A stretch of 64,000 nt of DNA. It comes from Macrothele yani. Lineage: Eukaryota; Arthropoda; Arachnida; Araneae; Macrothelidae. Position 1 is the stretch's first letter. Every line of letters starts with the position of its first letter. The translations under genes were made by a program, and so were the position numbers. The stretch covers positions 135,658,749 to 135,722,748 of the forward strand of contig CM077011.1 of NCBI GenBank assembly GCA_039090855.1, read 5' to 3'. Below, piece by piece: positions 54,156 through 64,000 of the stretch. The notes under the pieces are model-generated. The model did not search any database. It was not told the DNA's origin and saw nothing but the letters and a program-made list of their open reading frames with translations.

Positions 54156-55682
54156 AGCACGTCTTTTGTAAAAAAAAAGATCGTGCTTATGTTATCGGTT
54201 TGTCAGTCCGTCTGTAGACACCATATCTCTGCAGCTATTAGTCCGATTTGGAAAACTCTTTTTTCATTGGGAAGCTTGAAATGTGCGAATGACGATCTTT
54301 TATTTCGTTTTTTTTTTTTTTTTTTTTTACGATGTAAAATTTTGCTTAGAAAGCGAAAATGCAGATTATGTCGAATTCGAAATGCATTTTATTTCATGTA
54401 TTTGCTTCTAAGCATCCAATTCAAAAAATTCTTTCATCTTTCGATTCCATTTATGTCGAAGAAAATTTTAGGTGTAGTTACTTTTATAAGTTACCCATAG
54501 ATTTTCCGCTAGGTGGCGTAAAAGTAAATTACGTTTTCTCTGATATCTTTTCTTCTAAAACTCCGATTTGAAATTTGTTTTTCTTCAGAGGATACAGCTC
54601 CTTATGGAAAATCGTTTTCACATAAATTCTCATTTTTGGTAAAGAATATTTTGGCTACCAGGGGAGTAAGTGTTGATTTTTGCTTCTGGTGTATTCGCCA
54701 TAAAATCTGAGCTTCTAAAATATCGATTGAAAAAATTATTTCGTGGACCAATACTACTCACGTCGACAAATTTTTTCTGAATATTTTCTTTTTTAAATAT
54801 TGCATGGTTTCTCCGCCAGGGGGCGTAGATATATATCTTATTTTTCTCGATATCTCTGCTTTAACGGTCCGATTTGAAAAAATCTTTCTTAATTGGATAG
54901 CGTTTCCGGTGTGACATGTTTTCCATATAATTTCCAAATTTTCAAGTAATTGATAGAATTTCTGCTAGGGGGCGTAAAGGGAAATGCGTTTTCCCCGATA
55001 TCTCTGCTTCTAAAACTTCGCTTTGAAAAATTCTTTCTGTACCGGATACAGCTCCTGAGGCAAAATCCTTTGCATATAATTTCTAATTTTTGGCAACAAA
55101 TGGTTTGGCCACCAGAGGGCGTAAGTCTTAATTTCCGCTTTTGATGCATTTGCAGCAAAATCTGAGGTTTTAAAATCTCGATTGAGAAAAATTCGTCTGT
55201 GGACCGATTCTACTTACGTCGGCAAACCTTTTAGGAATATTTTCTTTTTAAAATAATGCATGATTTCTACGCCCAGGAGGCGTCGATGTATATTTTATTT
55301 TTGTCAACATCTCTACTTCTAGGGTCCGATTTGAAAAATGTTTCTCATATAAATTCAAATTTTTCAATTAAATAATAGACTTTCCGCCAGTGGGCGCAAT
55401 GGTAAACTGCGTTTTCCTCGATATTTCTGCTTCTAAAGCTCCGATTTGACAAATTCCTCCTATATCGCATACAGCTCCTGATGGAAATGTTTTTCATATA
55501 ATTTCTAATATTTGGTAAAGAGTGGTTTGGCCACCAGGAGGCATAAGTGATAATTTCTGCTTCTGATGTATTTGTAGCAAAACCTGAGCTTCTGAAATCT
55601 CGATTGAAAAAATTTTGTTTGTGGACCGATACTACTCACGTCGACAAAAATTTTGAGAATACCTTCTTCTTAAAATAATGCA
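54156..55682 (-). repeat. Repeat E, copy 3, truncated
   Basis: Cap at 54156-54187, then TCCGTCTGTAGACACCATAT. Monomer cores near 54507, 54655, 54812, 54961, 55110, 55270, 55386 and 55530. Lies in tandem with E2, same orientation. Its head is replaced by the rearranged LINE starting at 55685. Confidence 0.85.
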
Positions 55683-55684
55683 TA

Positions 55685-56878
55685 ATACCTTCAATTGGAA
55701 CTGAGGAACAGATTCTCTTCTAGAGCAGAGAATCTGTTCCTCAGTTCCAATTTGAAGGTATTATGATGTTTTTAAGGTTGGTCATGTCAATAAACTTTGT
55801 TTGTTTTATGAGCTTGCCACGCTCGAGTTTAGCGTTGAGGTGCATCTTACATCGTACCATTCTATGGACACCACCTGTGTTGAACTTGTTTAGCACACTG
55901 CAATCTTCCATGACAAATTTCTTGATACATATAACAAAATCAATTTCACTTCTCAATCCATTGGGATGCCTCCATGTCCATCTCCTTTGCGGCTTTTTCT
56001 TGAAAAAGGAGTTCATGATGAAAAACCCTTCTGCTTCTGCAAATTCTACGAGAATATTTCCCCGCTGGCCGTGACCGAATTTACCTACTGAAGTTTCGTT
56101 CTGTTGCCGTTGCCCTATTTTCGCATTGAAATCTCCCATAATGATCTGCAAGAGCTGCTTGCCTTTATTATTTCGATGACGAATTTCCTCATAAAATTCT
56201 TCAATCTCTTCTGCAGGATGACTTGTGGTGGGTGCCTAAGCTTGAATAATTTGAGCCTGGTGTCTTCTCGAGAGTTGGATAACAAGTCGTGCAGCTCTGT
56301 CAGAGGAACTTTCAACTTCTACAACTTTATCCTTCAGGTGATGCGCAACATAATACAGCCTCTCCTTGACAAATGTCAACCCCGCCTTCTCGTGGTGTAT
56401 CCTGTTCCCACTAAAGGGGCTCTGACGACCGCCAGTAACGGTATAACTATACCATCGGGATTAGAGGAAATGCTATCTCACACTCACCAACCCGCTTGGG
56501 CAGCGTGGTGAGTTATGGCCAAACCCCTCCAAAATGACTCCACAACTTAAATCTTGGCCCTCAGTCTCCGGCAGCTGGAATGTACCTGGCCAAGGCAGCG
56601 GCCAGTGCGACATGAAGGCAGAGGGTGCTAAGAATCACCGGAGGACCGGACTAGGCTGCCATCTGATGCTGACCTTGGCTACGTATAATGGACGCTCCCT
56701 ATCTTCTGATTCAAGGCTCCTTGAATTGGAAGAAGAACTACAAAGGATCAAGTGGGACATCGTCGAGCTAAGTGAGGTAAGGAGAAAAGGAGAAGATCTC
56801 ATTGAACTGAAAAGTGGACATCTCTTCCATTATCGTGGGACAGATACTGGCAGAACTAGTGGTGTTGGATTTATAATA
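55685..56878. mobile_element. RTE LINE fragment with inverted 5' end and a terminal hairpin
   Basis: From 55721 to 56337 the minus strand carries the endonuclease part of the LINE seen at 40009-43189 (about residues 75-265; KDKVVEVESSSD-like, MGDFNAKIG, FNTGG.HR), with one stop. From 56338 to 56878 the plus strand carries that element's 5' leader and residues 1-72 (MLTLATYNGRSLSSDSRLLE ... TSGVGFII). Flipping 56338-56878 restores the order with only a few codons lost. At the other end 55685-55720 is an inverted copy of 55730-55770, a hairpin with arms of about 32 bp. The RT domain is absent. Confidence 0.85.
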
Positions 56879-57827
56879 TATATATATACATATATATAAA
56901 CTTTTGAAATAATATTTTCTTCAAAAGAAAACACCCAGAAGCAAAGATGCGCAACTCAACAAAAGCTATCCAAAGTACCCTGATTTACCTCAGTTATTTA
57001 TAAAACTGGAATAATGTCGAACTTTTTACATACTAGAATTTTCCTCTGCATCTCAGGACAATTGTCTAACACTGAATTTGAATACAATCGACAATAAATA
57101 GAGCATTTTTGTCTGGAATGCATTTCTTGTTTGTTAGAGAGCTCGTGCACACACAGTGACTACTTGGGTTAAAGACCGTTGTTTGCGATGTTTTCTAAGA
57201 GAAGTATTTCGCGGTGCTATTTTCAAAAAAATTTCCGTCCTAGTAGCTCTGAAAGTATATATAGCTTGTAGTGGACAAAAAAAAATCAACTGCACTTAAT
57301 TGAGAAGAATACGCAGCAACACCGTTCTGTAAAAAAAAAAAAAAATCTAGCATACGACAATTCTCTCCTCTCAACGCCCTTATTCTATTTCCCGCCCGAT
57401 GGCCAAATACATCCACCAATAAACTACAGCAACGAGAAATGCGCTAATATCCCACCGAAATCCCTTTACTTCCTGAAACAAACGCCTTCACTTAGTGTAA
57501 ACTTCTGCTCCCATTCATGTTGGGTTTTTTTAGTCCGGTAAAGATGCCGCCTTCGCACGTGAATATTACCGTTTCCGACAAGCTGTTGTAGTTGCTTTAG
57601 TACATCGTTCCATCAGTCTTTTGGCCTCCGGCTGATTTCTCAGGGTTTGGGCTTTTGTTAGCTTCTGACTGATGGTACGTTCCTCTACGATACTCCCACC
57701 CTCGTAAATCATTAGGTTGTTTGAGGTATTGTTCCCTAATGGCCTAACCCCTGAAGAGACCAGGTGACGAGATTACCCCAACTAGAGTAATGTTATTAGG
57801 AGATTCAAATTCGTGCAGAAATTGTCA
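56879..57827. other. No recognisable feature
   Basis: About 950 bp with AT-rich and C-rich patches. Nothing recognised, including no convincing exon. Confidence 0.4.
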
Positions 57828-58182
57828 TAAAGTAATCAAGGTGCATGATCTTGATAAGAAGAATCCCACACAATACAAATTCAAATTCATCGGCTGAATT
57901 TAAAGATTTGTTTGCATATAGTTTGAGGTATACAAATTTTCAGGTTTCCCTAGAACCCATCGACCGAGACATATTCTGTTTAAACGTATTTCCTTTTTTT
58001 CTTCTGTTAATGTATCTGACGATGGTTTCTAGAGAAACTTGAAAGTTCTTATACCTCAAACTATGTACAATACAATGAAATCTTTAAATTCAGCCGATGA
58101 ATTTGAATTTTTATTGTGCGGGATTTTTCTTATCGAGATCGTGCATCGAAGGCAACTACCTTGATTTTTTATAGGATAATGT
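57828..58182. mobile_element. Foldback MITE with 110-bp arms
   Basis: Left arm: CTTGATAAGAAGAATCCC, AAATTCATCGGCTGAATTTA, TAGTTTGAGGTATA. The right arm is the complement: TATACCTCAAACTATG, TAAATTCAGCCGATGAATTT, TTCTTATCGAGATCGTGCAT. Spacer about 90 bp. No coding content. Confidence 0.75.
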
Positions 58183-58903
58183 TATCTTAATGATGTTGCT
58201 GTGACACCTGACCCCCTCATCGGGGAAAAAAGGGGAGGGGGAATTGAAGAAAAGTGTTGTTTTTTATTTACAACAAAATTTTTAAGAAAATTCCAATCTG
58301 CCTTTTTTTTTTAGGTAGAAAAATATTACATAGGTAATGGTAAGCTATTACAAGAAAAGCTTTATTTTGATTTGGAGGGTTCTGCGCATCTTTGGGGGCG
58401 CGAGGCTTTAGCCCCGAAAAATTGGTCTAACGAAGGCACTTCTATAGTCCCCATAGACTTAATCCAGCCCTGGGCTCTGTACTGATCCTTTGTACGCTTC
58501 AACTATCACTTCATATTTTTCTGTCTGCCTTATGCTACTTCAGCACACGTGGGGTAATCTCTGAATTATGTTCCGCTGATAAAGTTCCTAATCAGGGGTA
58601 ACCTGATTAGGAACTTTATCAGCGGAACATAATTTTTCTAAAACCAATTTTTCTCACAGGCAGCCCCATATTTCCTGGCTTGGTACCCTATCGTAGACCT
58701 TCTCCATGTCTATAAATATCATGTGCCATCGTCGGCATCATCCCTAAAAGTCCCAAATTCAAACCCTGTCATACACAATATCCCCCCCCCCCCCCATTTC
58801 TAAAAAAAACAAAAAATAGACAATATTTCGCCCCCCATTTTTAAAAAAGCACAAAAAAAAAATGGAATTCTTAATTGCTATGCTGAAGAGAAGTTGCGCT
58901 CGA
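58183..58903. other. No gene; a 32-bp perfect hairpin and C-rich runs
   Basis: Contains the hairpin 58565-58633 (32-bp arms, 5-nt loop) and a pair of similar C-run/A-run blocks at 58775-58860. Nothing else recognised. Confidence 0.6.
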
Positions 58904-59115
58904 GTTCCTGTGGTGTAATGGCTATCACGTCCGCTTGACACGTGGAAGGACACAGGTTCGAGCCCTGGCAGATGCAGTGTTTGTTTTTCTTTCGTTTCTG
59001 CAGAAGCCAGAAAATACGGTATTCCTATTGTTAACAGTGTTGCTTTCGAGCTCTTGTGGGTTAGAAGTTATTATATACTTGCCGTTTCGTAATATTCATT
59101 TTAGAATTTCTACCA
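58904..59115 (+). repeat. tRNA-Val-headed repeat, single copy
   Basis: The head 58904-58976 is a diverged tRNA-Val (anticodon stem TCCGC/GTGGA, loop TTGACAC, T arm CAGGTTCGAGCCCTGG). Its acceptor stem no longer pairs well. The tail (CAGAAGCCAGAAAATACGGT, CTTTCGAGCTCTTGTGGG, GCCGTTTCGTAATATTCA) is the same as in the array at 62771-63260. Confidence 0.75.
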
Positions 59116-59311
59116 CTGATGTAGTTCTAATTAAAAAAAGTGCCTTAGGGGTAACCTGATTAGGAAAAAAATATTTGGAAAGAAGACTCAAAAGTTTTAA
59201 AAACGTTGTGAATTTTGATTTGCTATTTCTATTATTCAGTATATTTTATAAAATTTATTATTAATTACTTTTATTTAAAACGCTTAATTTGAGTAATTTT
59301 GAACCCTCCAG

Positions 59312-59377
59312 GTGGCAGGAGCTTTGGAAGGCGCAATGAAAAATTTTGTCGACATGAATAACAGGAAACTTCCATAA
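59312..59377 (+). CDS. Candidate further exon of the LRRC74-like gene
   Basis: A CCCTCCAG acceptor is followed by 22 codons, VAGALEGAMKNFVDMNNRKL-P, then TAA (59375-59377). The start resembles the helix half of an LRR (V..AL...). It fits phase 0, but after exon e one more half-repeat is expected, and I could not find an exon for it. It could be a terminal exon of the gene or a chance match. Confidence 0.35.
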   Translation: MAGALEGAMKNFVDMNNRKLP

Positions 59378-59442
59378 GAGCGTCCTGTCTAAATAATAAC
59401 GCAAGGAACTGTACACCAACTATACATAAGATAGTATAACTA

Positions 59443-59629
59443 TATTAGTTATCCGATTGGCATAGAGGAAATCAAAGTTCCCAAGCTTTCGCATATCAAC
59501 CAGATGGCTTTTTCATGGAAGGTAGACAGCAGTCTGCTGTTACCTTCCTTGAAAAAGCCGTCTGGTTGATGTGCGAAAGCTCGGAAACTTTGATTTCCTC
59601 TACGCCAGTAAATTCGGATAACTAGTATA
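59443..59629. mobile_element. Hairpin MITE with about 80-bp arms
   Basis: Left arm from TTAGTTATCCGA through GAGGAAATCAAAGTTCC to TTCATGGAAGGTA. The right arm from 59541 is the complement: TACCTTCCTTGAAAAAGCC ... GGAAACTTTGATTTCCTC ... TCGGATAACTAG. Only about 17 nt of spacer. Arms differ at several positions, so it is not a sequencing foldback. Confidence 0.8.
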
Positions 59630-60513
59630 GCGTCCTGTCTTTCTGCAGTATTCGTCGTAGTTAAGCTGCGTATATGAGCGTTCTCGCCACTATGAGCCCA
59701 AAAATGTTTTCGACGCAATATTGCATTCTCGCCGCTTTTGAACAGATTTTTGATGAACGTGTTAGTGCGTCGTTGCCGCTTTGGACACAGAAATCTCGGG
59801 GTGTATATATGCGTGCTTGCCGCCCAGAGGGTTAATGAAGGAAAGAAACGTTGTTTGTTAGTCACATCCTAAAGATAGTGAGTGTTTTTAAGTAACGCTC
59901 TGAGATTTCACACGATTCCAAATGTTCAATGTGTTTATTATTTGAGTCACGTAGAATTGATTTAACCAGTAATACAGTCACACTGAATAAAAGCAACTAA
60001 TATTGTCACATCTATTTAGTGTGACTAATAAGCCTTTTCCCTAAGATTCTGATGTAGATGAAAGAGATACCTGTTGTGTTATCACTAAAGAATCAGATAA
60101 AGGGTAGCTTAGTAAAAATATATTTTTGCAAACATGAAACTTTTATCACTTAGCCTTAATGGCTACTTTATAAAAAAAATATGTCTACAGTTTTTTCTCC
60201 GAGCAAATTTTGAGAATTGCCGTCTAGACAATAGACTTTATATTCCCTTTACGCCGTCCTGCTGGCCGAATAGTGAGAGGTATAAGTTTCTTGCTACTGG
60301 TCTGGGCTCCGCATGAAGCCCTGGGTATTACGCCTCTCCCGCCCTAAATCAGAGATGCATATGCCGTTGACAACGGCACATAGCCCTGATAGCAGCTGAG
60401 GGTGAAAGTTATACCCAGACACAAACAGCGTTCTCTTTACCCTTATGATCCGTGAGATGTCCTGTTGTGTAATCCCATGGTATAAGTTCATCCTTGCAAA
60501 TACGAATATACTT
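59630..60513. other. No recognisable feature
   Basis: Nothing recognised, although ATATGCCGTTGACAACGGCA near 60360 is a short palindrome. Confidence 0.4.
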
Positions 60514-60735
60514 CGCCCCGGTAGCGCAGTGGTCTTAGCGATGGCTTCTGATCACGCGTCCGAGATGGGTCCGGGTTCGAATCCCGGTGAGGCATGGATA
60601 TTGTGTTTGTCTTACGGCACTGGCTCTCTCCCTTCCCTGGAACCAGTGGCCCTAAATTAGAGACTGGCGCCTGCTTATAGCCCACTGAGTTGCTCACGGT
60701 GGTCGTTAAACCGTCAACAAAAACAAAAAAAAAAA
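60514..60735 (+). repeat. tRNA-derived SINE, family A, best preserved
   Basis: Box A GGTAGCGCAGTGGTCTTAGC, box B GGGTTCGAATCCC, body TTGTGTTTGTCTTACGGCAC and CCCTTCCCTGGAACCAGTGG, end GTTGCTCACGGTGGTCGTTA, tail A-rich. A good reference for the family. Confidence 0.92.
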
Positions 60736-60934
60736 CGAATAATTTGGTTGTGATTGCATACAAAACACAGTATTCGCTATTTTAGAATATATGATCATCG
60801 AAAAAAACTTCCTTCCCCACTTCTGCAACTACCTAACTAAGAAAAGTAGCTTAGCGCTGCTTAGCCTAGAAAATCAATGCCCTAGGCCTCCCAGCTGCTT
60901 GAACGTATTAGCTGGTTCACCGTAATTTGGTCCC

Positions 60935-61135
60935 ACAGCGGCTTAAACGTGCAGAGGTCGTTCTCTCGTATCTGTTCCCCTACCGATTTGAACATGGTCA
61001 GCACCGGGCCACCCGCTATCTCTTATTACAGAGGCTTGAACGAGATGGGGTCGTTCTGTGGGATTACTCAGGGACAAGCTAGAAGCCGGCCCTGGATTAC
61101 TCTGCCAGCGGTTTAAACATGCTCAGCTCGTTCTT
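60935..61135. repeat. Degenerate tandem repeat of about 80 bp
   Basis: Three related phrases: CAGCGGCTTAAACGTGCAGA, CAGAGGCTTGAACGAGATGG and CAGCGGTTTAAACATGCTCA, each followed by GGTCGTTCT or CTCGTTCT, at about 60935, 61029 and 61106. Confidence 0.55.
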
Positions 61136-61288
61136 TTTTGCTTTATAACAAACGTATATATTTGTCATAAAGCAAAAAAGCAGTTTGTTGAACATTCATC
61201 AAGAAAGACAAATAAAAATGTATCTCTTATTAACGTTTTGTCACTGCTGAAAATGTAGTACACTAATAAAACTGATCCAAATGGGGAC

Positions 61289-61323
<35 letters not shown>

Positions 61324-61964
61324 GGGGAGAAGGGTAGAGGGCTGTGGTAGAGGTGACATTTTTTTGGAATTCTTTGGCCTTAAGCCGTAGACTACCATTT
61401 CTACAATGTTTATACACATTTTGGGGCCTACCTCTGGCCGTTGCCCACAATTTTAATTTGAAGTTCGATGTGCTTGTAAATTTTTTATCACTGTAATTTC
61501 AGTTCAATTCTACTACGTATAGTTACATTTTTTAATTAGATTTCTAATGAAAAAAAAATTACTTAGCTGGGTAAAATTGGCAACTTCACTTAATACTTAT
61601 ATCATTTTCCATTAGGATAGTAAACTGACCAATGAAAAAAAAAAAAACGCGTCAATAAGTTTTGATAATTTGCCCTTTTCCTAAGTAATTTCCCTTCAGG
61701 TATGCATGTTTGTTGAAAACCGCGTTGTGTAAGTTTCTTAGAAGTAATAAATTTAAAACTGAAGTTCTGAATGAAAGAAGGAAAGACAAAATTTAATAAC
61801 AAAAATTTTTCTCTTTAGCTCATATAAAATTCCAATAATACAAGCATTTCGAATTATCAGAAACGCAGAAATAATAATAATAATAAACACTCACACAGAT
61901 AATTGATAATGCGTAAAAATGAAAAAGTAAGAAGAAACACTTAATACAGAAATTTGACGTGAAC
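61136..61964. other. No gene; (TG)n microsatellite
   Basis: A TG microsatellite lies at 61286-61318. The remainder is AT-rich with nothing recognised. Confidence 0.5.
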
Positions 61965-61974
61965 CAGGAACATC

Positions 61975-62310
61975 AAACAGAGGTCACCGCTCTTTCCATG
62001 TCTATAAGTGAGTCACGGAAAAATTCTCATTGGCCGCCACCGAGAAGCGAATCGAGGGTCTTCCAATTACGCGCCGGATATGCTTCCACTGCACCACAGC
62101 GGCCTCGAATTCCTCCAGACTCACACACACTAACTGCCAAACCAATTTGGCAGGTTGCTTCTTAGAAGCAAGCTGTTGTAGTTGCCGTCGTACATATCCG
62201 GCGCGTAACTGGAAGACCCTGGGTTCGTTCGATTCCCGCTTGTGGCCAATAAGAATTTTTCCCAGACTCACTTGTAAACGTGGAAAGAGCGATGACCTAT
62301 GTTTGAAGAA
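61975..62310. repeat. Two SINEs of family C, head to head
   Basis: The left copy (about 61985-62090, minus) and right copy (62190-62300, plus) are inverted. They share CGCTCTTTCCA(T/C)GT, GAAAAATTCT(C/T)ATTGGCC, AGGGTCTTCCA(A/G)TTACGC and GCCGGATATG. The tRNA-like head lies at the inner ends (CATATCCGGCGCGTAACTGG, GGGTTCG and TTCGATTCCCGC). Confidence 0.75.
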
Positions 62311-62689
62311 GACACACTAAACAGCACCCTACCCCGAGTATTTGTGTAATCTGTAAAAGCGAAAATTCGAGATTATTAAAAGGCTTCCGCGTGTATACGT
62401 AATCTGTTTTGTTTTTTAATTTGTTTATTATTTAAACACTTTACATGTGCGATAAGTTTCCCTTCGGCAGCGCAAACAAAACCTCAGTGCGTTGTGTGTG
62501 TATTACCGTAAAGCCGCCTGCAAAAACTGCTGACAATTTCGGGAAGGAAAACTGATTTTATCTGTTACCAAACGGGGGTTGTTTTGGTCAGCAAGTTGAC
62601 GATGTCGGGCGTGTTGTTGCACACCAGGAAAGCCGACTGTCGAGGAAGGCTTCAGATCTGCTTTTCGTTGCCACTGGGACGTTGGGAGG
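62311..62689. other. No recognisable feature
   Basis: Nothing recognised before the tRNA-Val repeat array. Confidence 0.4.
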
Positions 62690-62770
62690 GTTAGATCTTC
62701 TACATCCCCCCGATTTCTACAGAAGCTCAAGAAGTAATTTATAATTGAGCTATAGCGGACTTACCTGCAA

Positions 62771-62843
62771 GTACCTGTGGTGTAGCGGTTATCACATCCG
62801 CCTAACACGCGGAAGGTCCCAGGTTCGAGCCCTGGCAGGTACA
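62771..62843 (+). tRNA. tRNA-Val (anticodon AAC)
   Basis: Full cloverleaf: acceptor GTACCTG/CAGGTAC (7 of 7 paired) with discriminator A at 62843; D arm TGGTGTAGCGGTTATCAC; anticodon stem TCCGC/GCGGA with loop CTAACAC (anticodon AAC at 62804-62806); T arm CCAGG-TTCGAGC-CCTGG perfectly paired. A run of six T at 62858-62863 can terminate Pol III. Because the sequence heads a small repeat family, it may be the active source of a young SINE and not a standard tRNA locus. The fold itself has no defect. Confidence 0.85.
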
Positions 62844-63042
62844 GCGATTGCACTTTCTTTTTTCTCTACAGAAGCTAGAAAACCCGGTATTCTGTTCTTC
62901 CTATTGTAACAATCTTGCTTTTGAGCTCTTGCGGGTGAGCAGTTATTACATACGTGCCGTTTCGTAATATTCATCTTATAATTTCTACAGAAGCTCAAAA
63001 CGGGATTTATTATGGAGCTGTAGGCACCATATCCCTAAGTAC

Positions 63043-63093
63043 CTGTCGTGTAGCGGTTATCCCGTCCGCATCCTACACGCGGAAGGTACAGTG
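63043..63093 (+). pseudogene. Decayed tRNA-Val copy
   Basis: GTACCTGTCGTGTAGCGGTT, a mutated anticodon stem (CATCCTACACGCGGAAGGTA) and loss of the T arm. It is the third unit of the array. Confidence 0.7.
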
Positions 63094-63260
63094 TTGTATC
63101 TTCTTTTATTTTTATTTTTCTCTGCAGAAGCTAGAAAATACGGTTTTCTGTTCTTCCAATCGTAACAATGCTGATTTCGAGCTCTAGTATGTTAGCAGTT
63201 ATTACATGCGTGTAACGTGCCGTTTTGTAAAATCCATTGTATAATCCTTTGAATAAAGCT

Positions 63261-63827
63261 CATGCTCAAAACTGGCTTCCAAGCTACTTAAATTAAACAG
63301 TTAATCAAACATCTAATATGGGTTTTTATTCTAGGAAAATAATTTAATTAAAAAACTCAAATTTTCGGAGAAAACTCTTCTTCTTCATGCAGTCTTTTGT
63401 TGTCATTCTTTTTCCGTCACTATCGCGGTTACGGTTATTTTTAACCTAATCTTGCCAGATGTTAGTCAGGGACAAACCTCTGCAGTCCTTCATGATGGAG
63501 TCTGATTTTCTCAATTTCTATTCTTTCTTTTATTTTATTTGTTTATTTATTTATTTTTTCCATCTCGTGTGCGGTTTCTGTAACTTGCCTACCTAATTCT
63601 GTCTCGTTGGAGCAATTTATTATAGCTGCTTTCAGAGAGGGATTTCCCAATAGGCCGACCAGACCCAGGCCTAAGACGACAGATTTTAGGGGCGGCAAAA
63701 TCTTAGTGGTAGTAAAACTTAATAACTTGTTAAAAGCCCATGAAAGTAATTAAAGAAGAATTTAAAATTAAAATAAAAGTGGAACCTAACATTTAGTCTG
63801 AAAACTGCTATATGCAAGATATATATA
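63261..63827. other. No recognisable feature
   Basis: AT-rich with T-rich patches (63520-63570); nothing recognised. Confidence 0.4.
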
Positions 63828-64000
63828 CACTGACGAAAAAAAAAAATCCCAACACCAAGAAGGGGTTGTGTTAGATAAACGACATTTGGTAGGCAGAGAG
63901 AGTACATCTGTAAGATGACGTCTATGCAAATTTCGCGCTTGGCGCATACGTGTGGCGCTAGTAGCGCTCCTCAGAACATGCAAAGCCGGTTTGCTGTAAA
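63828..64000 (+). mobile_element. Left end of a Tc1/mariner-type transposon, cut by the window edge
   Basis: TACACTGACG followed by an A run and TCCCAACACCAAGAAGG, then GTGGCGCTAGTAGCGC near 63951. A TACACTGACG(G)AAAAAAATC-CAACACCAAGAAGG start is familiar from a widespread arthropod Tc1-like family; this is from memory. Coding sequence would begin beyond the window. Confidence 0.5.

Larger units (their letters stand above)
62690..63260 (+). repeat. tRNA-Val-headed tandem array
   Basis: One partial unit (62690-62770, tail only), one full unit (62771-63035) and one with a decayed head (63036-63260). Each tail has TCTACAGAAGCTAGAAAA, ATTCTGTTCTTCC.AT.GTAACAAT, GAGCTCT and GTGCCGTTT(C/T)GTAA. 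Unit length is about 265 bp. The same unit occurs singly at 58904-59115. Confidence 0.8.

Noticed and set aside
54156..54187. Helitron 3' terminus (hairpin plus CTAA) for repeat E
   Set aside because: The CT of CTAA lies within the stem and not 10-12 nt after it, and no 5' TC end or replicase was seen; kept only as a remark.
58904..58976. A second functional tRNA-Val (loop TTGACAC, anticodon GAC)
   Set aside because: The acceptor stem no longer pairs and the anticodon is unusual for animal tRNA-Val; treated as a relic repeat head.

Overview
This is a stretch of animal nuclear genome. The evidence is a spliced host gene with long introns, many eukaryotic DNA transposons, an RTE-type LINE, several tRNA-derived SINE families and microsatellites. 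The mix of mariner, Tc1, pogo, hAT, CACTA-like, Helitron and RTE elements fits an arthropod, perhaps a chelicerate, but no marker in the window fixes the species.

The only host protein-coding gene I can support runs on the + strand from about 13.6 kb to at least 51.1 kb, and possibly 59.4 kb. It has leucine-rich repeats of the ribonuclease-inhibitor class, most like LRRC74A/B. Five exons (13573-13680, 16484-16577, 24985-25034, 45668-45749, 51018-51103) have correct splice signals and matching phases. They join into five uninterrupted 27-29 residue repeats. A sixth, weaker candidate exon is at 59312-59377. The start of the gene lies upstream or is not recognisable. One intact tRNA-Val(AAC) lies at 62771-62843, inside a short tandem array of tRNA-headed repeats.

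Everything else is intron or intergenic DNA packed with mobile elements, many nested. 1-13 kb: hAT, mariner, pogo and Tc1 remnants, a foldback element, SINEs and a hAT MITE with its target duplication. 14-22 kb: hAT, a second pogo derivative, a mariner, and a Tc1 gene split by a hAT-like element and swollen by five copies of a 107-bp piece. 22-25 and 52-56 kb: a repeat family (here E) built of about 150-bp monomers and capped by a 30-nt palindrome. 27-30 kb: a Helitron fragment inside a minisatellite. 30-32 kb: an apparently intact Tc1 element. 32-38 kb: a tandem duplication that has absorbed five later insertions. 38-46 kb: family F, built like E, and an almost intact RTE LINE inside a palindromic MITE. 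46-51 kb: three more Tc1/mariner relics. 55-57 kb: a LINE with an inverted 5' end. 57-64 kb: hairpin MITEs, SINEs, the tRNA-Val repeats and the start of another Tc1-like element.

The parts do not form a pathway. The window records repeated insertion into the introns of one conserved gene whose exons have stayed readable. The best candidate for something undescribed is the shared architecture of families E and F: palindromic cap, a conserved GTCCGTCTGT block, then nucleosome-sized monomers. In E each monomer carries a CTCF-like core.
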